NCBI RefSeq assembly: GCF_947499295.1
Contig: NZ_CANMNP010000005.1
Span: 186,001 to 250,000, forward strand
Origin: an uncultured Roseibium sp.
GTDB lineage: Bacteria; Pseudomonadota; Alphaproteobacteria; Rhizobiales; Stappiaceae
Length of the DNA: 64,000 bases
Direction: 5' to 3'
In this document: positions 53,360 through 62,862 of the stretch, in pieces
How the letters are laid out: each line of letters opens with the position of its first letter
How positions within the stretch are numbered: the stretch's first letter is position 1
Program-made: the position numbers and the translations under genes
The notes under the pieces: model-generated
What the model saw: the letters and a program-made list of their open reading frames with translations, nothing else
Told to the model about the DNA's origin: nothing
Databases searched by the model: none

Positions 53360-54847
53360 ATGGCAGGATGTGTGTTGGCAATAGACCAGGGCACAACGTC
53401 AAGCCGAGCGATCGTCTTTGGCGAAGACTATCAACCGCTTAGTGTCGGCCAGCAGGAGTTTCCGCAGCATTTCCCGAAGTCTGGTTGGGTGGAGCATTCG
53501 CCGACGGACATCTGGACAAGCACACTGCGTGTTTGCCGCGAAGCAATGGAAAAGGCACCGTCAGCGGGGGCGGATGTCGCCGCGATCGGTATTACCAACC
53601 AGCGGGAAACCACACTGATCTGGGATCGCTCAACCGGTGAGCCGGTTTACAACGCGATCGTGTGGCAAGACAGGCGAACCGCCGATTTTTGCGCTCAGCT
53701 GCGTGCCGATGGTCTGGAAGACAAATTTACGTCAAAGACCGGCCTGTTGCTTGACCCGTATTTCTCGGGAACGAAAATTGCCTGGATCCTTGACAATGTG
53801 GATGGCGTCCGGGCGCGGGCCGAACGCGGCGAGCTTGTTTTCGGAACTGTCGATACCTGGCTGATCTGGCAGCTAACCGGCGGTACGGTTCATGTGACCG
53901 ATGCAACAAATGCTGCGCGAACATTGATCTACAACATTCACGAAAACACCTGGGATGAAGAACTGTGCAGTCTGTTGAGGATCCCTCTCAACATGCTTCC
54001 AGAAGTGAAGGACAGTGCGGACGAGTTCGGTATGACAGTGGCCGATCTGTTCGGCCGCTCTATCCCGATACTCGGCGTTGCCGGTGATCAGCAAGCGGCG
54101 ACCGTCGGTCAGGCCTGCTTCAAGCCTGGTATGGTAAAGTCGACTTACGGGACCGGCTGTTTTGCGCTTATGAATACCGGTGATGCTCCGGTCAGGTCCA
54201 ACAACAGGATGTTGACCACCATCGCCTACCGCCTGGACGGCAAGACGACATACGCTCTGGAGGGGTCCATCTTCGTTGCAGGTGCCGCGGTTCAATGGTT
54301 GCGGGATGGCCTGGGCATCATTGAAAGCGCCGGCGAGACACAAGGTCTCGCCGAGCAGGCAGATGCCAATCAGGATATTTATCTGGTTCCGGCCTTTGTC
54401 GGTCTGGGCGCGCCGTACTGGGATGCGAACGCCAGAGGGGCGATGTTCGGGCTGACGCGAAATACAGGTCCGAAGGAAATCGCCCGCGCGGTGCTGCAAA
54501 GCGTTGGCTACCAGACCAGTGACTTGATCGACGCCATGCAGGCGGATTGGCCCGATGCCGAAAAGCCTGTCTTGAGAGTGGATGGCGGCATGACCGCATC
54601 CGACTGGACCATGCAGTTTCTGGCTGACATTCTTGGTGCGCCTGTCGATCGTCCAACAGTGGCCGAGACGACCGCTCTCGGCTCTGCCTGGCTTGCGGGC
54701 TCGAAAGCCGGTGTCTGGCCGGGGGCAGAATCCTTTTCCGCGCAATGGAAACTGGAAAAAAGGTTCGAACCAAGGCTGGATGAAGCGGAAAGACGCCGAT
54801 TGCTTTCAGGTTGGCAGGATGCGGTCAGGCGAACAAGTTCTACGTAA
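53360..54847 (+). CDS. glpK: Glycerol kinase GlpK
   Basis: FGGY-family sugar kinase of 495 residues that phosphorylates glycerol. N-terminal ATP motif [15 protein letters not shown], substrate-site stretch [13 protein letters not shown], the [14 protein letters not shown] and [13 protein letters not shown] motifs, and the C-terminal [24 protein letters not shown] precedes the ATG at 53360. A strong terminator closes the operon. Confidence 0.97.
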   Translation: MAGCVLAIDQGTTSSRAIVFGEDYQPLSVGQQEFPQHFPKSGWVEHSPTDIWTSTLRVCREAMEKAPSAGADVAAIGITNQRETTLIWDRSTGEPVYNAIVWQDRRTADFCAQLRADGLEDKFTSKTGLLLDPYFSGTKIAWILDNVDGVRARAERGELVFGTVDTWLIWQLTGGTVHVTDATNAARTLIYNIHENTWDEELCSLLRIPLNMLPEVKDSADEFGMTVADLFGRSIPILGVAGDQQAATVGQACFKPGMVKSTYGTGCFALMNTGDAPVRSNNRMLTTIAYRLDGKTTYALEGSIFVAGAAVQWLRDGLGIIESAGETQGLAEQADANQDIYLVPAFVGLGAPYWDANARGAMFGLTRNTGPKEIARAVLQSVGYQTSDLIDAMQADWPDAEKPVLRVDGGMTASDWTMQFLADILGAPVDRPTVAETTALGSAWLAGSKAGVWPGAESFSAQWKLEKRFEPRLDEAERRRLLSGWQDAVRRTSST

Positions 54848-54863
54848 GGTTGCCAGATTTCCA

Positions 54864-54890
54864 AACTCCCGCCAAGGCGGGAGTTTTTTT
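54864..54890 (+). terminator. Intrinsic terminator after glpK
   Basis: AACTCCCGCC / GGCGGGAGTT perfect inverted repeat separated by AA, followed by a seven-base T-run. Confidence 0.92.
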
Positions 54891-55152
54891 GTTTTCAAGC
54901 ACTTATGCTAAGCGTAAAAAATAGTGCCGTAGCGGTATTTGTTTCCATTGAGCCTAGGGTCTTGCGTCAAAAATTTACGGCAGTATGGCTTACCTAGAAA
55001 AAAAATTTCAAAAAACAGGTGAAATTAGAAATATGTTGGCAGTTGATTTTCCGCCAAAAAAACGCCTTAGTTTGCGCTGGCTCGGGCTTAACTCCTTTGC
55101 ACGGTTCAACGATGCAGGGCCCTTGCTTCTTCATCAAGGGGAGAACAGTTTG
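54891..55152 (+). other. Upstream region of the peptide ABC transporter operon
   Basis: An AT-rich, 260-base leader. TTGCGT (54962), 16 bases, TATGGC (54984) is a possible promoter. A frame runs from 54985 into the binding protein, but the first 56 residues do not look like a signal peptide, so I do not count them as coding. No terminator or riboswitch was recognised. Confidence 0.4.
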
Positions 55153-56757
55153 ATGAATTTCCAAAAAACCTTGAAGGCTACCCTTCTTGGCGCCAGCCTT
55201 GCTGTGATCGCAGCAACCGGCGCGTCCGCAAAGACACTGGTTTATTGCTCTGAAGGTTCACCTGAAGGCTTCGACACCGCACTTTACACCGCCGGTACAA
55301 CTTTCGATGCTTCCTCCAAGCCGATCTACAACAGGCTTGTCGAGTTCAAGCGTGGCACGACAGAGGTTCTGCCAGGCCTTGCTGAAAGCTGGGAAGTTTC
55401 GGAAGACGGTTTGGAGTACACCTTCAAATTGCGTCAGGGTGTTAAGTATCACACCACCAGCTTCTTCACGCCGACCCGTGATTTCAACGCCGACGATGTC
55501 GTCTTCTCTTTCGAACGTCAGCTGAAGAAAGATCATCCGTGGCACGAGTATACACCGGGCACAGCCTGGGAATACTTCAACGGCATGTCCATGCCGGACC
55601 TGATCAAGGAAATTGTCAAGGTTGACGATCATACGGTCAAGTTCGTGCTGAACCGTCCGGAAGCTCCGATGATCGCGAACCTTGCCATGGATTTCGCGTC
55701 GGTCGTTTCTGCCGAGTATGCCGCGCAGCTTGAAGCTGCTGGCACCAAGGAACAGCTGAACCAGCAGCCGGTAGGCACTGGTCCGTTCGCATTTGTCGGC
55801 TATCAGAAAGATGCCGTGATCCGGTATCAGGCACATGCCGACTACTGGAACGGCAAGGAAAAGATCGACAACCTGATCTTCGCAATCACGCCGGATGCTG
55901 CCGTTCGGCTGCAGAAGCTCAAGGCCGGTGAATGTCATGTCATGCCTTATCCGGCACCGGCAGACATTGAGGATATCCGGGCTGACAGCAACCTGACGCT
56001 GATGGAACAGCAGGGTCTGAACGTCGGTTACCTTGCCTACAACACCAAAGTGGCTCCGTTCGACAAGAAAGAAGTCCGCAAGGCGCTTAACCACGCTGTG
56101 AACAAGCAGGCGATCCTCGACGCGGTTTTCCAGGGCTCCGGCCAGGCCGCCAAGAACCCGATTCCGCCAACCATGTGGTCCTACAACGAAGCGACCCAGG
56201 ACGACGATTACAATCCTGACCTTGCTAAGGAAATGCTGGCAGCCGCCGGTGTAGAAAAGCTTTCCATGAAGGTCTGGGCGATGCCAGTGCAGCGTCCTTA
56301 CAACCCGAATGCCCGCCGTATGGCGGAAGTCATTCAGGCTGATTTCGCCAATGTCGGTGTCAATGTTGAAATCGTCTCCTACGAATGGGGTGAGTACCTG
56401 TCCCGGTCCAAGGATGTTGATCGCGATGGTGCCGTTCTTCTCGGCTGGACCGGCGACAATGGCGATCCGGACAACTTCCTTGCCGTTTTGCTCGGCTGTG
56501 ACGGTGTTGGTGGTTCCAACCGTGCGCAGTGGTGCAACGACGAGTTTGAGGCTCTGATCCAGAAGGCCAAGACCGTAACGGACAAGGCGGAACGTACCAA
56601 GCTCTACGAAGAAGCACAGGCTGTCTTCAAGGAAGAAGCACCTTGGGCAACCATCGCGCACTCCGTCGTCTTCATGCCGATGTCTTCCAAAGTCACCGGC
56701 TATGTAATGGATCCGCTCGGCGGCCATTGGTTTGACGGCGTAGACATTGCGGAATAA
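55153..56757 (+). CDS. dppA: Peptide ABC transporter substrate-binding protein (DppA-like)
   Basis: Family 5 periplasmic binding protein of 534 residues. Signal peptide LKATLLGASLAVIAATGASA, mature start KTLVYCSEGSPEGFDTALYT typical of DppA, PGLAESWEVSEDGLEYTFKL, and the C-terminal DGAVLLGWTGDNGDPDNFLA region. A cysteine pair (YCSEGS and LGCDG/QWCN) is conserved in dipeptide/heme-binding members. The start is ATG 55153 (or TTG one codon earlier) after GGGGAGA. It leads a complete dpp-type operon and is separated from dppB by a stable hairpin. Dipeptide specificity is inferred from similarity. Confidence 0.9.
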   Translation: MNFQKTLKATLLGASLAVIAATGASAKTLVYCSEGSPEGFDTALYTAGTTFDASSKPIYNRLVEFKRGTTEVLPGLAESWEVSEDGLEYTFKLRQGVKYHTTSFFTPTRDFNADDVVFSFERQLKKDHPWHEYTPGTAWEYFNGMSMPDLIKEIVKVDDHTVKFVLNRPEAPMIANLAMDFASVVSAEYAAQLEAAGTKEQLNQQPVGTGPFAFVGYQKDAVIRYQAHADYWNGKEKIDNLIFAITPDAAVRLQKLKAGECHVMPYPAPADIEDIRADSNLTLMEQQGLNVGYLAYNTKVAPFDKKEVRKALNHAVNKQAILDAVFQGSGQAAKNPIPPTMWSYNEATQDDDYNPDLAKEMLAAAGVEKLSMKVWAMPVQRPYNPNARRMAEVIQADFANVGVNVEIVSYEWGEYLSRSKDVDRDGAVLLGWTGDNGDPDNFLAVLLGCDGVGGSNRAQWCNDEFEALIQKAKTVTDKAERTKLYEEAQAVFKEEAPWATIAHSVVFMPMSSKVTGYVMDPLGGHWFDGVDIAE

Positions 56758-56776
56758 ATCCGCCTAATCTCAAGGA

Positions 56777-56800
56777 GGCGCTGGCAGTAATGCCGGCGCC
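56777..56800 (+). promoter_or_regulatory. Intercistronic stem-loop between dppA and dppB
   Basis: GGCGC-T-GGCA (56777-56786) pairs with TGCC-G-GCGCC (56791-56800), ten continuous pairs counting one U-G, loop GTAA. No T-run. Such hairpins often protect the binding-protein mRNA and let it accumulate over the membrane components. Confidence 0.7.
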
Positions 56801-56875
56801 TTCAAGTATTATGACCGGCGGATGCTGCCGAAAGTATGGGCGGTTTCCGCTGGTTCTTCGTATCTGGAACCTGAC

Positions 56876-57883
56876 ATGCTCCGCTTTCTTCTAGGCCGTC
56901 TCGGCCTGTTGATTCCGACATTTATCGGCGTCACCTTTGTCGCCTTCACCTTCATCCGTCTTTTGCCCGGCGATCCGGCTGAACTCCTTGCCGGAGAACG
57001 CGGAATTTCGCCGGAACGCAAGGCAGAAGTCATGAGGCAACTGGGCTTTGACAAGCCCTACTGGCAACAGTATCTCGACTATATTCTCGGGATCTTCCAA
57101 GGTGATCTGGGAACGTCCTTTTCGTCCAAGAAGCCCGTGCTGGACGAGTTTATGACACTCTTTCCCGCCACAGCGGAGCTCGCGCTTTGCGCAATCATCC
57201 TGGCCGTTTGCATTGGAATTCCGGCAGGTATTTTTGCCGCGGTGAAACGCGGATCAATCGCGGATCAGGCGATCATGGGAACAGCGCTTGTCGGCTACTC
57301 CATGCCGATCTTCTGGTGGGGCCTGCTGCTGATCATCCTGTTTTCAGGAGTGTTGCAATGGACGCCGGTTTCCGGACGGATCTCGCTGCTTTACTTTTTC
57401 CCGCAGGTGACAGGTTTCATGCTGATCGACAGTTTGCTGTCCGGTGAAAAGGGCGCATTCCTGTCAGCGGTACGACATCTGATTTTGCCATCCATCGTGC
57501 TGGCGACCATTCCACTGGCGGTGATTGCCCGCCAGACCCGGTCGGCCATGCTTGAGGTCCTTGGCGAGGACTATGTGCGCACCGCGCGTGCGAAGGGCCT
57601 GGCGCCGAAGTCGGTGATAGGTCTCCACGCGCTTCGAAACGCACTTATCCCGGTTGTCACGACCATTGGTCTGCAGGTTGGGGTTCTGCTCGGCGGAGCG
57701 ATCCTGACAGAAACCATTTTCTCGTGGCCCGGCATCGGGAAATGGCTTTTCGACAGCATTTCACGCCGGGACTACTTCGTGGTCCAGGGTGGTCTGCTTC
57801 TGATTGCCGGCATCGTGATGATGGTCAATCTGATTGTGGACGTGCTCTACGGCCTGATCAATCCACGTATCCGACACAACTGA
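56876..57883 (+). CDS. dppB: Peptide ABC transporter permease (DppB-like)
   Basis: 335 residues with six membrane segments. FLLGRLGLLIPTFIGVTFVA is the usual DppB/OppB start, LLPGDPAELLAGERG the periplasmic motif, and the EAA loop is EDYVRTARAKGLAPKSVIGL. The frame opens at 56822, but the family start corresponds to ATG 56876. Followed by dppC after 15 bases. Confidence 0.93.
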   Translation: MLRFLLGRLGLLIPTFIGVTFVAFTFIRLLPGDPAELLAGERGISPERKAEVMRQLGFDKPYWQQYLDYILGIFQGDLGTSFSSKKPVLDEFMTLFPATAELALCAIILAVCIGIPAGIFAAVKRGSIADQAIMGTALVGYSMPIFWWGLLLIILFSGVLQWTPVSGRISLLYFFPQVTGFMLIDSLLSGEKGAFLSAVRHLILPSIVLATIPLAVIARQTRSAMLEVLGEDYVRTARAKGLAPKSVIGLHALRNALIPVVTTIGLQVGVLLGGAILTETIFSWPGIGKWLFDSISRRDYFVVQGGLLLIAGIVMMVNLIVDVLYGLINPRIRHN

Positions 57884-57898
57884 GCCGAGGGTTAGAAA

Positions 57899-58828
57899 AT
57901 GACAAATACCTCTCCGGCCACCGGTGCCGATACAGACAAGGTTCAGGCTGCCAGCCGAAGCGCCACCTGGGCCAATCTCGCCGAATTCTGGTACTACTTT
58001 TCGCGCAATAAAGGCGCGGTCATTGGCCTGTGCATCTTTGTTGCACTGGTCACAGTCGCGGTGCTGTCCCCCTGGATTTCACCGCACGATCCTGACATGC
58101 AATATCGGGACAGTTTCCTTGTTCCGCCCTTCTGGGAAGAAGGCGGCAAGTCCACCTTTATTCTGGGAACAGATGCTGTCGGGCGCGATATTCTCTCCCG
58201 TTTGATGCACGGTGCTGCATATTCGCTCTGGATCGGCGTCATCGTTGTCACCATCTCGCTTTGCGTGGGTATCGTGACGGGTCTGATCTCAGGCTATGCC
58301 GGCGGCACGGTCGATACTTTCATCATGCGACTGATGGATATCATCCTTGCGTTTCCGGCGCTCCTTCTGGCACTGGTTCTTGTCGCCATTCTTGGGCCTG
58401 GGCTTACAAATGCGATGATCGCCATTGCACTTGTTCTGCAGCCGCATTTCGTCAGACTGACACGTGCGGCCGTATTGGCCGAGCGGTCGCGTGATTATGT
58501 GGTTGCAGCACGCCTAGCAGGTGCAGGCCATTTTCGCTTGATGTTCAAGACAATATTGCCGAATTGTCTCGCACCGCTGATCGTTCAGGCAACGCTCTCG
58601 TTTTCCAATGCAATTCTGGATGCAGCCGCACTCGGCTTCCTCGGGATGGGCGCTCAACCGCCTGCCTCTGAATGGGGCACAATGCTTGCAGAGGCCCGGG
58701 AGTTCATCCTGAGCGCCTGGTGGGTGGTCACATTCCCAGGTCTGGCCATCCTGATCACCGTTATCGCCATCAATCTTGTAGGCGACGGTCTGCGCGATGC
58801 GCTTGACCCGAAACTGAAAAGGAGCTGA
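57899..58828 (+). CDS. dppC: Peptide ABC transporter permease (DppC-like)
   Basis: 309 residues, second permease. N-terminal OppC-type segment (FSRNKGAVIGLCIFVALVTV), FILGTDAVGRDILSRLMHGA (the standard OppC motif), and EAA loop SRDYVVAARLAGAGHFRLMF. Pairs with DppB as the channel. dppD starts four bases after its stop. Confidence 0.94.
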   Translation: MTNTSPATGADTDKVQAASRSATWANLAEFWYYFSRNKGAVIGLCIFVALVTVAVLSPWISPHDPDMQYRDSFLVPPFWEEGGKSTFILGTDAVGRDILSRLMHGAAYSLWIGVIVVTISLCVGIVTGLISGYAGGTVDTFIMRLMDIILAFPALLLALVLVAILGPGLTNAMIAIALVLQPHFVRLTRAAVLAERSRDYVVAARLAGAGHFRLMFKTILPNCLAPLIVQATLSFSNAILDAAALGFLGMGAQPPASEWGTMLAEAREFILSAWWVVTFPGLAILITVIAINLVGDGLRDALDPKLKRS

Positions 58829-58832
58829 TTGA

Positions 58833-59669
58833 ATGTCGCTTCTGGAAATCAGAAACCTTCGGGTTGAATTCGATACTGCCAAGGGGCCTTTTCGGGCCTT
58901 GGCCGGCGTCGACTACACGGTCGATGCGGGTGAAGTTCTGGCGATTGTCGGCGAATCCGGATCAGGCAAATCGGTCGCCATGCTGGCGACAATGGGCTTG
59001 CTGCCGGACAGCGCAACCATCACGGCCGACAAGATGGAATTCGAAGGCCTCGACCTTCGAACCTTGTCCGCCAAGGAACGCAGAAAGGTTATCGGAAAGG
59101 ATATTTCGATGATCTTTCAAGAGCCGATCGCCAGCCTGAATCCTTGTTTCACGGTCGGCTTCCAAATGAGCGAGACCCTCAAGACACACACGGGTCTGAA
59201 GGGCAAACAGATCAAGGATCGCGTGGTCGAGCTGTTTGAAGCTGTCGGTATTCCCGATCCGGCAGGGCGGCTCAACGCCTTTCCGCATCAGATGTCCGGC
59301 GGTCAGTGCCAGCGTGTGATGATTGCCATGGCAATTGCGTGTTCACCGAAACTGTTGATCGCGGACGAACCGACAACGGCGCTTGATGTGACCATTCAAA
59401 AGCAGATCCTGGATCTTTTGGTTCAAATCCAACAGGAACGCGGTATGGGCCTGATCATGATCACGCATGACATGGGCGTTGTCGCTGAAACAGCTGACCG
59501 GGTGATTGTTCAGTACCAGGGTCGCAAAATGGAGGAGGCTGATGTGCTTGCTCTGTTTGAAAACCCCCAAAATCCCTACACAAAAGCGCTGCTTTCAGCT
59601 CTGCCGGAAAATGCGACGGGCGATCGCCTGCCGACGGTCAGTGACTTTGCCCAAGCGGGAGGATTTTAA
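58833..59669 (+). CDS. dppD: Peptide ABC transporter ATPase (DppD-like)
   Basis: 278 residues, ABC ATPase. Walker [10 protein letters not shown]-loop [12 protein letters not shown], signature [16 protein letters not shown], Walker [13 protein letters not shown] and H-loop MITHDMGVV. The C-terminus stops shortly after [13 protein letters not shown], so it lacks the extended oligopeptide C-terminal domain with its cysteine cluster seen in many DppD proteins (about 330 residues). GTG of dppF follows directly after the stop. Confidence 0.93.
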   Translation: MSLLEIRNLRVEFDTAKGPFRALAGVDYTVDAGEVLAIVGESGSGKSVAMLATMGLLPDSATITADKMEFEGLDLRTLSAKERRKVIGKDISMIFQEPIASLNPCFTVGFQMSETLKTHTGLKGKQIKDRVVELFEAVGIPDPAGRLNAFPHQMSGGQCQRVMIAMAIACSPKLLIADEPTTALDVTIQKQILDLLVQIQQERGMGLIMITHDMGVVAETADRVIVQYQGRKMEEADVLALFENPQNPYTKALLSALPENATGDRLPTVSDFAQAGGF

Positions 59670-60500
59670 GTGGCCGACGATATCATCCTCAAAGTCCGCG
59701 ACGTTTACCGCACCTACGATATCAAGGGTGGTCTCTTCAAAAAGGGGTCCCAACTGACAGCCGTCAAAGGTGTGAGCCTTGATGTTGAGCGCGGCTCGAC
59801 ACTGGCTGTTGTCGGAGAAAGCGGCTGCGGCAAGTCTACACTTGCCCGCATGCTCACCATGATCGATGCACAAACGTCCGGGTCAATAGAAATTGACGGA
59901 TTGCCAATCGACATTTCGAAAACCGGCATCTCCAAGGAGATGCGTCAGAAGGTGCAGATTGTATTCCAGAACCCGTATGGTTCACTGAACCCGCGCCAAA
60001 AAATAGGGCATGTTCTGGAAGAGCCGCTGCTTCTGAATACGGACATGCCGGCTGCCGAACGTCGCGATCTTGCACTCCAGATGCTGGAAAAGGTCGGGTT
60101 GCCGCCTGAGCACTACGGTCGGTACCCGCATATGTTTTCCGGCGGGCAGCGCCAGCGTATCGCGATTGCCCGCGCCATAATGATGAAGCCAAAACTTCTC
60201 GTGCTGGACGAGCCGGTCTCCGCGCTGGATCTTTCCGTTCAGGCCCAGATTCTGAACCTGCTTGCCGATTTGCAAGAAGAAATGAACCTGACTTACGTGT
60301 TCATTTCGCATGATCTGTCGGTGGTTCGTTACATTGCCGATAAGGTGATGGTGATGTATTTCGGCGAAGTTGTTGAATACGGCACTCGGGACGAGGTGTT
60401 CAACGATCCGCAGCACGACTACACCAAAACTCTGTTTGCCGCGACACCCCGGGCCGACGTTGAGAGCATCAAAAAGCGCCTGGCGGCAAAAGCCGCCTGA
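59670..60500 (+). CDS. dppF: Peptide ABC transporter ATPase (DppF-like)
   Basis: 276 residues, second ABC ATPase. Walker A GESGCGKS, FQNPYGSLNPRQ, signature FSGGQRQRIAIARAI, Walker B LLVLDEPVSALD, H-loop ISHDLSVVRYIAD. Starts at GTG with GGAGG placed inside the end of dppD, indicating coupled translation. Last gene of the operon; a terminator lies 50 bases on. Confidence 0.93.
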   Translation: MADDIILKVRDVYRTYDIKGGLFKKGSQLTAVKGVSLDVERGSTLAVVGESGCGKSTLARMLTMIDAQTSGSIEIDGLPIDISKTGISKEMRQKVQIVFQNPYGSLNPRQKIGHVLEEPLLLNTDMPAAERRDLALQMLEKVGLPPEHYGRYPHMFSGGQRQRIAIARAIMMKPKLLVLDEPVSALDLSVQAQILNLLADLQEEMNLTYVFISHDLSVVRYIADKVMVMYFGEVVEYGTRDEVFNDPQHDYTKTLFAATPRADVESIKKRLAAKAA

Positions 60501-60549
60501 TGTTGATTTGCAGCCTTTAGGCGGTGCACGCGCTCAGCTTGTTCATGTA

Positions 60550-60581
60550 GGCTCCTGAAGCTGGTCTTCGGGAGCCTTTTT
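60550..60581 (+). terminator. Terminator of the dpp operon that also masks the next gene's RBS
   Basis: GGCTCC-T-GAAG (60550-60560) pairs with CTTC-G-GGAGCC (60566-60576), 11 pairs, followed by TTTTT. The GGGAG of the 3' arm is the only Shine-Dalgarno candidate for the MFS ATG at 60583. Confidence 0.85.
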
Positions 60582-60582
60582 G

Positions 60583-61923
60583 ATGCAGGCAATTTCGGAT
60601 GCAAATCGAAAGTGGTGGCTCCTGGGTGCTGTCAGCTGCGTCCTGGGGCTTGTGCTTCTGGACGAAACGGTGGTTGGAATTGCCTTGCCGACCATCCAGA
60701 AGGAGCTCGGGCTCTCGAACAATGACGCCCATTGGGTGGTAAATGCCTATCTCCTAACCTTTGCCTGTTTTGTTGCGGTTGGCGGAAAAATTGCGGACCT
60801 GTTCGGTATTCTCCGCGTTTTCCTTTTTGGTCTGGCGCTTTTTGCCATTTGCTCGGTTGCCTGCGGGTTTGCTCCCTCAGGAGACGCGCTGATCGCAGCA
60901 AGGGCACTTCAGGGACTTGGTGCTGCGATCATTTTTCCCTTGTTCCTTGCCATGATCACAATGACCTTTCCAAAGGAAGTCAGAGGCGCAGCTTTGGCAA
61001 CAAGCGGGGCCGTTGGAACAACGTTTCTCGCGCTTGGGCCCCTGGTCGGCGGGCTCTTCACCGACTTCCTGTCCTGGCGATGGATTTTCTGGATCAATCC
61101 GTTTGTTGCCGTAGTCGTTGCTGTATTGGTGACGCTCACCTGGCGAGATGTGCCGCGACCTGCAGGGCGGCAAATTGACTGGATCGGATTGCTTCTGATG
61201 GCGGCGGCCATGTTCTGCATTGTCTTCGGTCTGATGGAGGCGAGTGACCTCGGATGGAGCAACCCCTTAATCCTTGCCTCGATGTTCCTTGGGCTGGTTC
61301 TATTCGGGCTTTTCTGGATGTTCGAACTTCGGCAAAGCATGCCCTTGATTGAAGTCGATCTGTTTTCGAGCCCCGTTTTTGCGGGCAGCAATCTTACGAT
61401 CTTCACGGCTCAATATGCCAAAATGCCACTCTTTGTCTTCGTTGCTCTTTATGCTCAGACCGATTTACACCTGACGCCTTTCCAGGCGGGGGTCGTTGTC
61501 ATGCTCGCACCGGCCCTGCAGCCTGTTACTGCTGTGGTCTGCGGGCGGTATACCGACAAGATCGCAAAGCGGTGGCAAGTGCTTTTCGGTCTCGGTGTTC
61601 TGACACTTGCCTTCCTCTGGCAAACCGTGACCTGGTCCTATGAGAATGTGCTTCTGTTCGTTCCAGGGCTCCTGATCGCCGGGTTGGCGTTTCCATTTCT
61701 GTTCACGCCGACACGGGCAGCGGTTTCGGAGGCATTGCCTGAGCACAAACACGGACAGGGTGGCGGGATTGCCATGACGTCCCAGATCGCTGGAGGCACC
61801 GTCGGGCTCGCAGTGTCCAGTGCTGCCTTTGCTCTTGGCGGGTTCGGGCTCGTTTTCGCTCTCACTGCTTTGCTCTCGGCCTTGGTATTCATATATGCCG
61901 CTTTTGCCTTTCGAGGTGCTTGA
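60583..61923 (+). CDS. MFS drug-type efflux transporter (DHA2-like)
   Basis: 446 residues, with twelve to fourteen membrane segments. LVLLDETVVGIALPTIQKEL and HWVVNAYLLTFACFVAVGGK are typical of the EmrB/QacA group, as is the acid in TM1 (LLDETVV). Motif C-like SGAVGTTFLALGPLVGGLF follows in TM5. Substrate unknown. A TTG at 60580 is in frame, but ATG 60583 is the better start. The RBS lies in the dpp terminator hairpin. The stop is 53 bases before arsR, so it could be a distant part of the arsenic cluster or an independent gene. Confidence 0.85.
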   Translation: MQAISDANRKWWLLGAVSCVLGLVLLDETVVGIALPTIQKELGLSNNDAHWVVNAYLLTFACFVAVGGKIADLFGILRVFLFGLALFAICSVACGFAPSGDALIAARALQGLGAAIIFPLFLAMITMTFPKEVRGAALATSGAVGTTFLALGPLVGGLFTDFLSWRWIFWINPFVAVVVAVLVTLTWRDVPRPAGRQIDWIGLLLMAAAMFCIVFGLMEASDLGWSNPLILASMFLGLVLFGLFWMFELRQSMPLIEVDLFSSPVFAGSNLTIFTAQYAKMPLFVFVALYAQTDLHLTPFQAGVVVMLAPALQPVTAVVCGRYTDKIAKRWQVLFGLGVLTLAFLWQTVTWSYENVLLFVPGLLIAGLAFPFLFTPTRAAVSEALPEHKHGQGGGIAMTSQIAGGTVGLAVSSAAFALGGFGLVFALTALLSALVFIYAAFAFRGA

Positions 61924-61955
61924 AGAGCATGCGGAAAAGAGGTTGCTTACTTCGT

Positions 61956-61977
61956 TATTTCGAGTATTCTCGAAATA
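61956..61977 (+). promoter_or_regulatory. Inverted repeat operator at the arsR start
   Basis: TATTTCGAG (61956-61964) and CTCGAAATA (61969-61977) are perfect inverted arms around TATT. The second arm ends on the A of the arsR ATG. Size and position fit an ArsR-family operator for autoregulation. No Shine-Dalgarno sequence is seen, so the message may be leaderless. Confidence 0.65.
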
Positions 61978-62330
61978 TGGAAAAAGAAAAAGCCCTTGAT
62001 GCATTGGCTGCCCTCGGACAGGAAACCCGCCTTGATGTCTTTCGCTTGTTGGTAAAGGCAGGCAAGGAAGGCATGACCGCTGGCGCTATTGCGGATGCGC
62101 TCAAAGTGCTTCCGAACACTTTGTCAGCGCACTTAAGTGCTTTGGCGCGCTCCGGTCTGGTCACCGCTGAACGAGATGGACGATCCATTCACTACACGGC
62201 CAGCTTAAGCACAATGCAGCTTCTGGTGACCTATCTGCTGGAAGATTGCTGTGGCGGGAATCCGGACCTTTGCGCTCCGATTGCCAATATCTTCACTTCC
62301 TGCACCTCGATTGAAGACGAGGTGACCTGA
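61977..62330 (+). CDS. arsR: ArsR-family metalloid-responsive repressor
   Basis: 117 residues, winged helix-turn-helix: ALGQETRLDVFRLLVKAGKE, recognition helix LPNTLSAHLSALARSGLVTA, wing ERDGRSIHYTAS. The C-terminal cysteines Cys91-Cys92 and Cys99 (DCCGGNPDLC) form a likely arsenite/antimonite site of the type described for ArsR proteins that use C-terminal cysteines rather than the alpha-3 CxC site. The frame opens at 61920, but homology begins at 61977. Leads arsC and aqpS. Confidence 0.92.
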   Translation: MEKEKALDALAALGQETRLDVFRLLVKAGKEGMTAGAIADALKVLPNTLSAHLSALARSGLVTAERDGRSIHYTASLSTMQLLVTYLLEDCCGGNPDLCAPIANIFTSCTSIEDEVT

Positions 62331-62360
62331 TTTCACGAACATGGTGGGGCATTTCTGAAA

Positions 62361-62852
62361 ATGCGTAATGTTTTATTCGTCTGCACGGCGAATTCCGCAC
62401 GCTCAGTTTTGGGCGAAGGCCTTCTTCGGCACTTGGGCAAAGGCAAGTTTGAAACCTATTCGGCAGGATCCACACCGCGCGGGTCAGTCAATCCCGACGC
62501 ATTGGCCTGCCTGGTGCGTCACGGTCTTCCTGCCGACGGTTTCCGCTCCAAGAGCTGGGAGGAATTTGCAGGACCGAATGCTCCTCGGATGGACCTTATC
62601 GTGACCGTTTGTGACAGTGCCGCCGGAGAGGCGTGTCCTGTCTGGCCAGGTCATCCACTGGTCGTTCACTGGGGTATTCCGGATCCGGCTTCAGTCGATG
62701 GCGATGACGCTGTGAGGGGCATGGCCTTTGACCAGGCTTATCAGCGTCTCAAACGCCGTATCGAAGCCATGCTTGCTCTTGGAGATGCTGTTTTCACCGC
62801 CGAAGACGGAAAACAAAAACTGGCAGCGATCAGTGCTGCAGCGGATGCATAG
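62361..62852 (+). CDS. arsC: Arsenate reductase, low-molecular-weight phosphatase type
   Basis: 163 residues. The CX5R nucleophile loop is CTANSARS (Cys8, Arg14), and Cys84 and Cys92 in VCDSAAGEACPVWPG match the two relay cysteines of thioredoxin-linked ArsC. HWGIPDPASVDGDD is the family stretch with the general-acid aspartate. Reduces arsenate to arsenite. Spaced 30 bases after arsR and 10 before aqpS. Confidence 0.92.
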   Translation: MRNVLFVCTANSARSVLGEGLLRHLGKGKFETYSAGSTPRGSVNPDALACLVRHGLPADGFRSKSWEEFAGPNAPRMDLIVTVCDSAAGEACPVWPGHPLVVHWGIPDPASVDGDDAVRGMAFDQAYQRLKRRIEAMLALGDAVFTAEDGKQKLAAISAAADA

Positions 62853-62862
62853 GATTTGAAAC

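Noticed and set aside
54985-55152. N-terminal extension of the peptide-binding protein
   Set aside because: The added residues are basic and lack signal-peptide character, while a good RBS and signal peptide mark ATG 55153.
55258-56727. Open frame of about 490 codons antisense to dppA
   Set aside because: Shadow of a clearly coding binding-protein gene.
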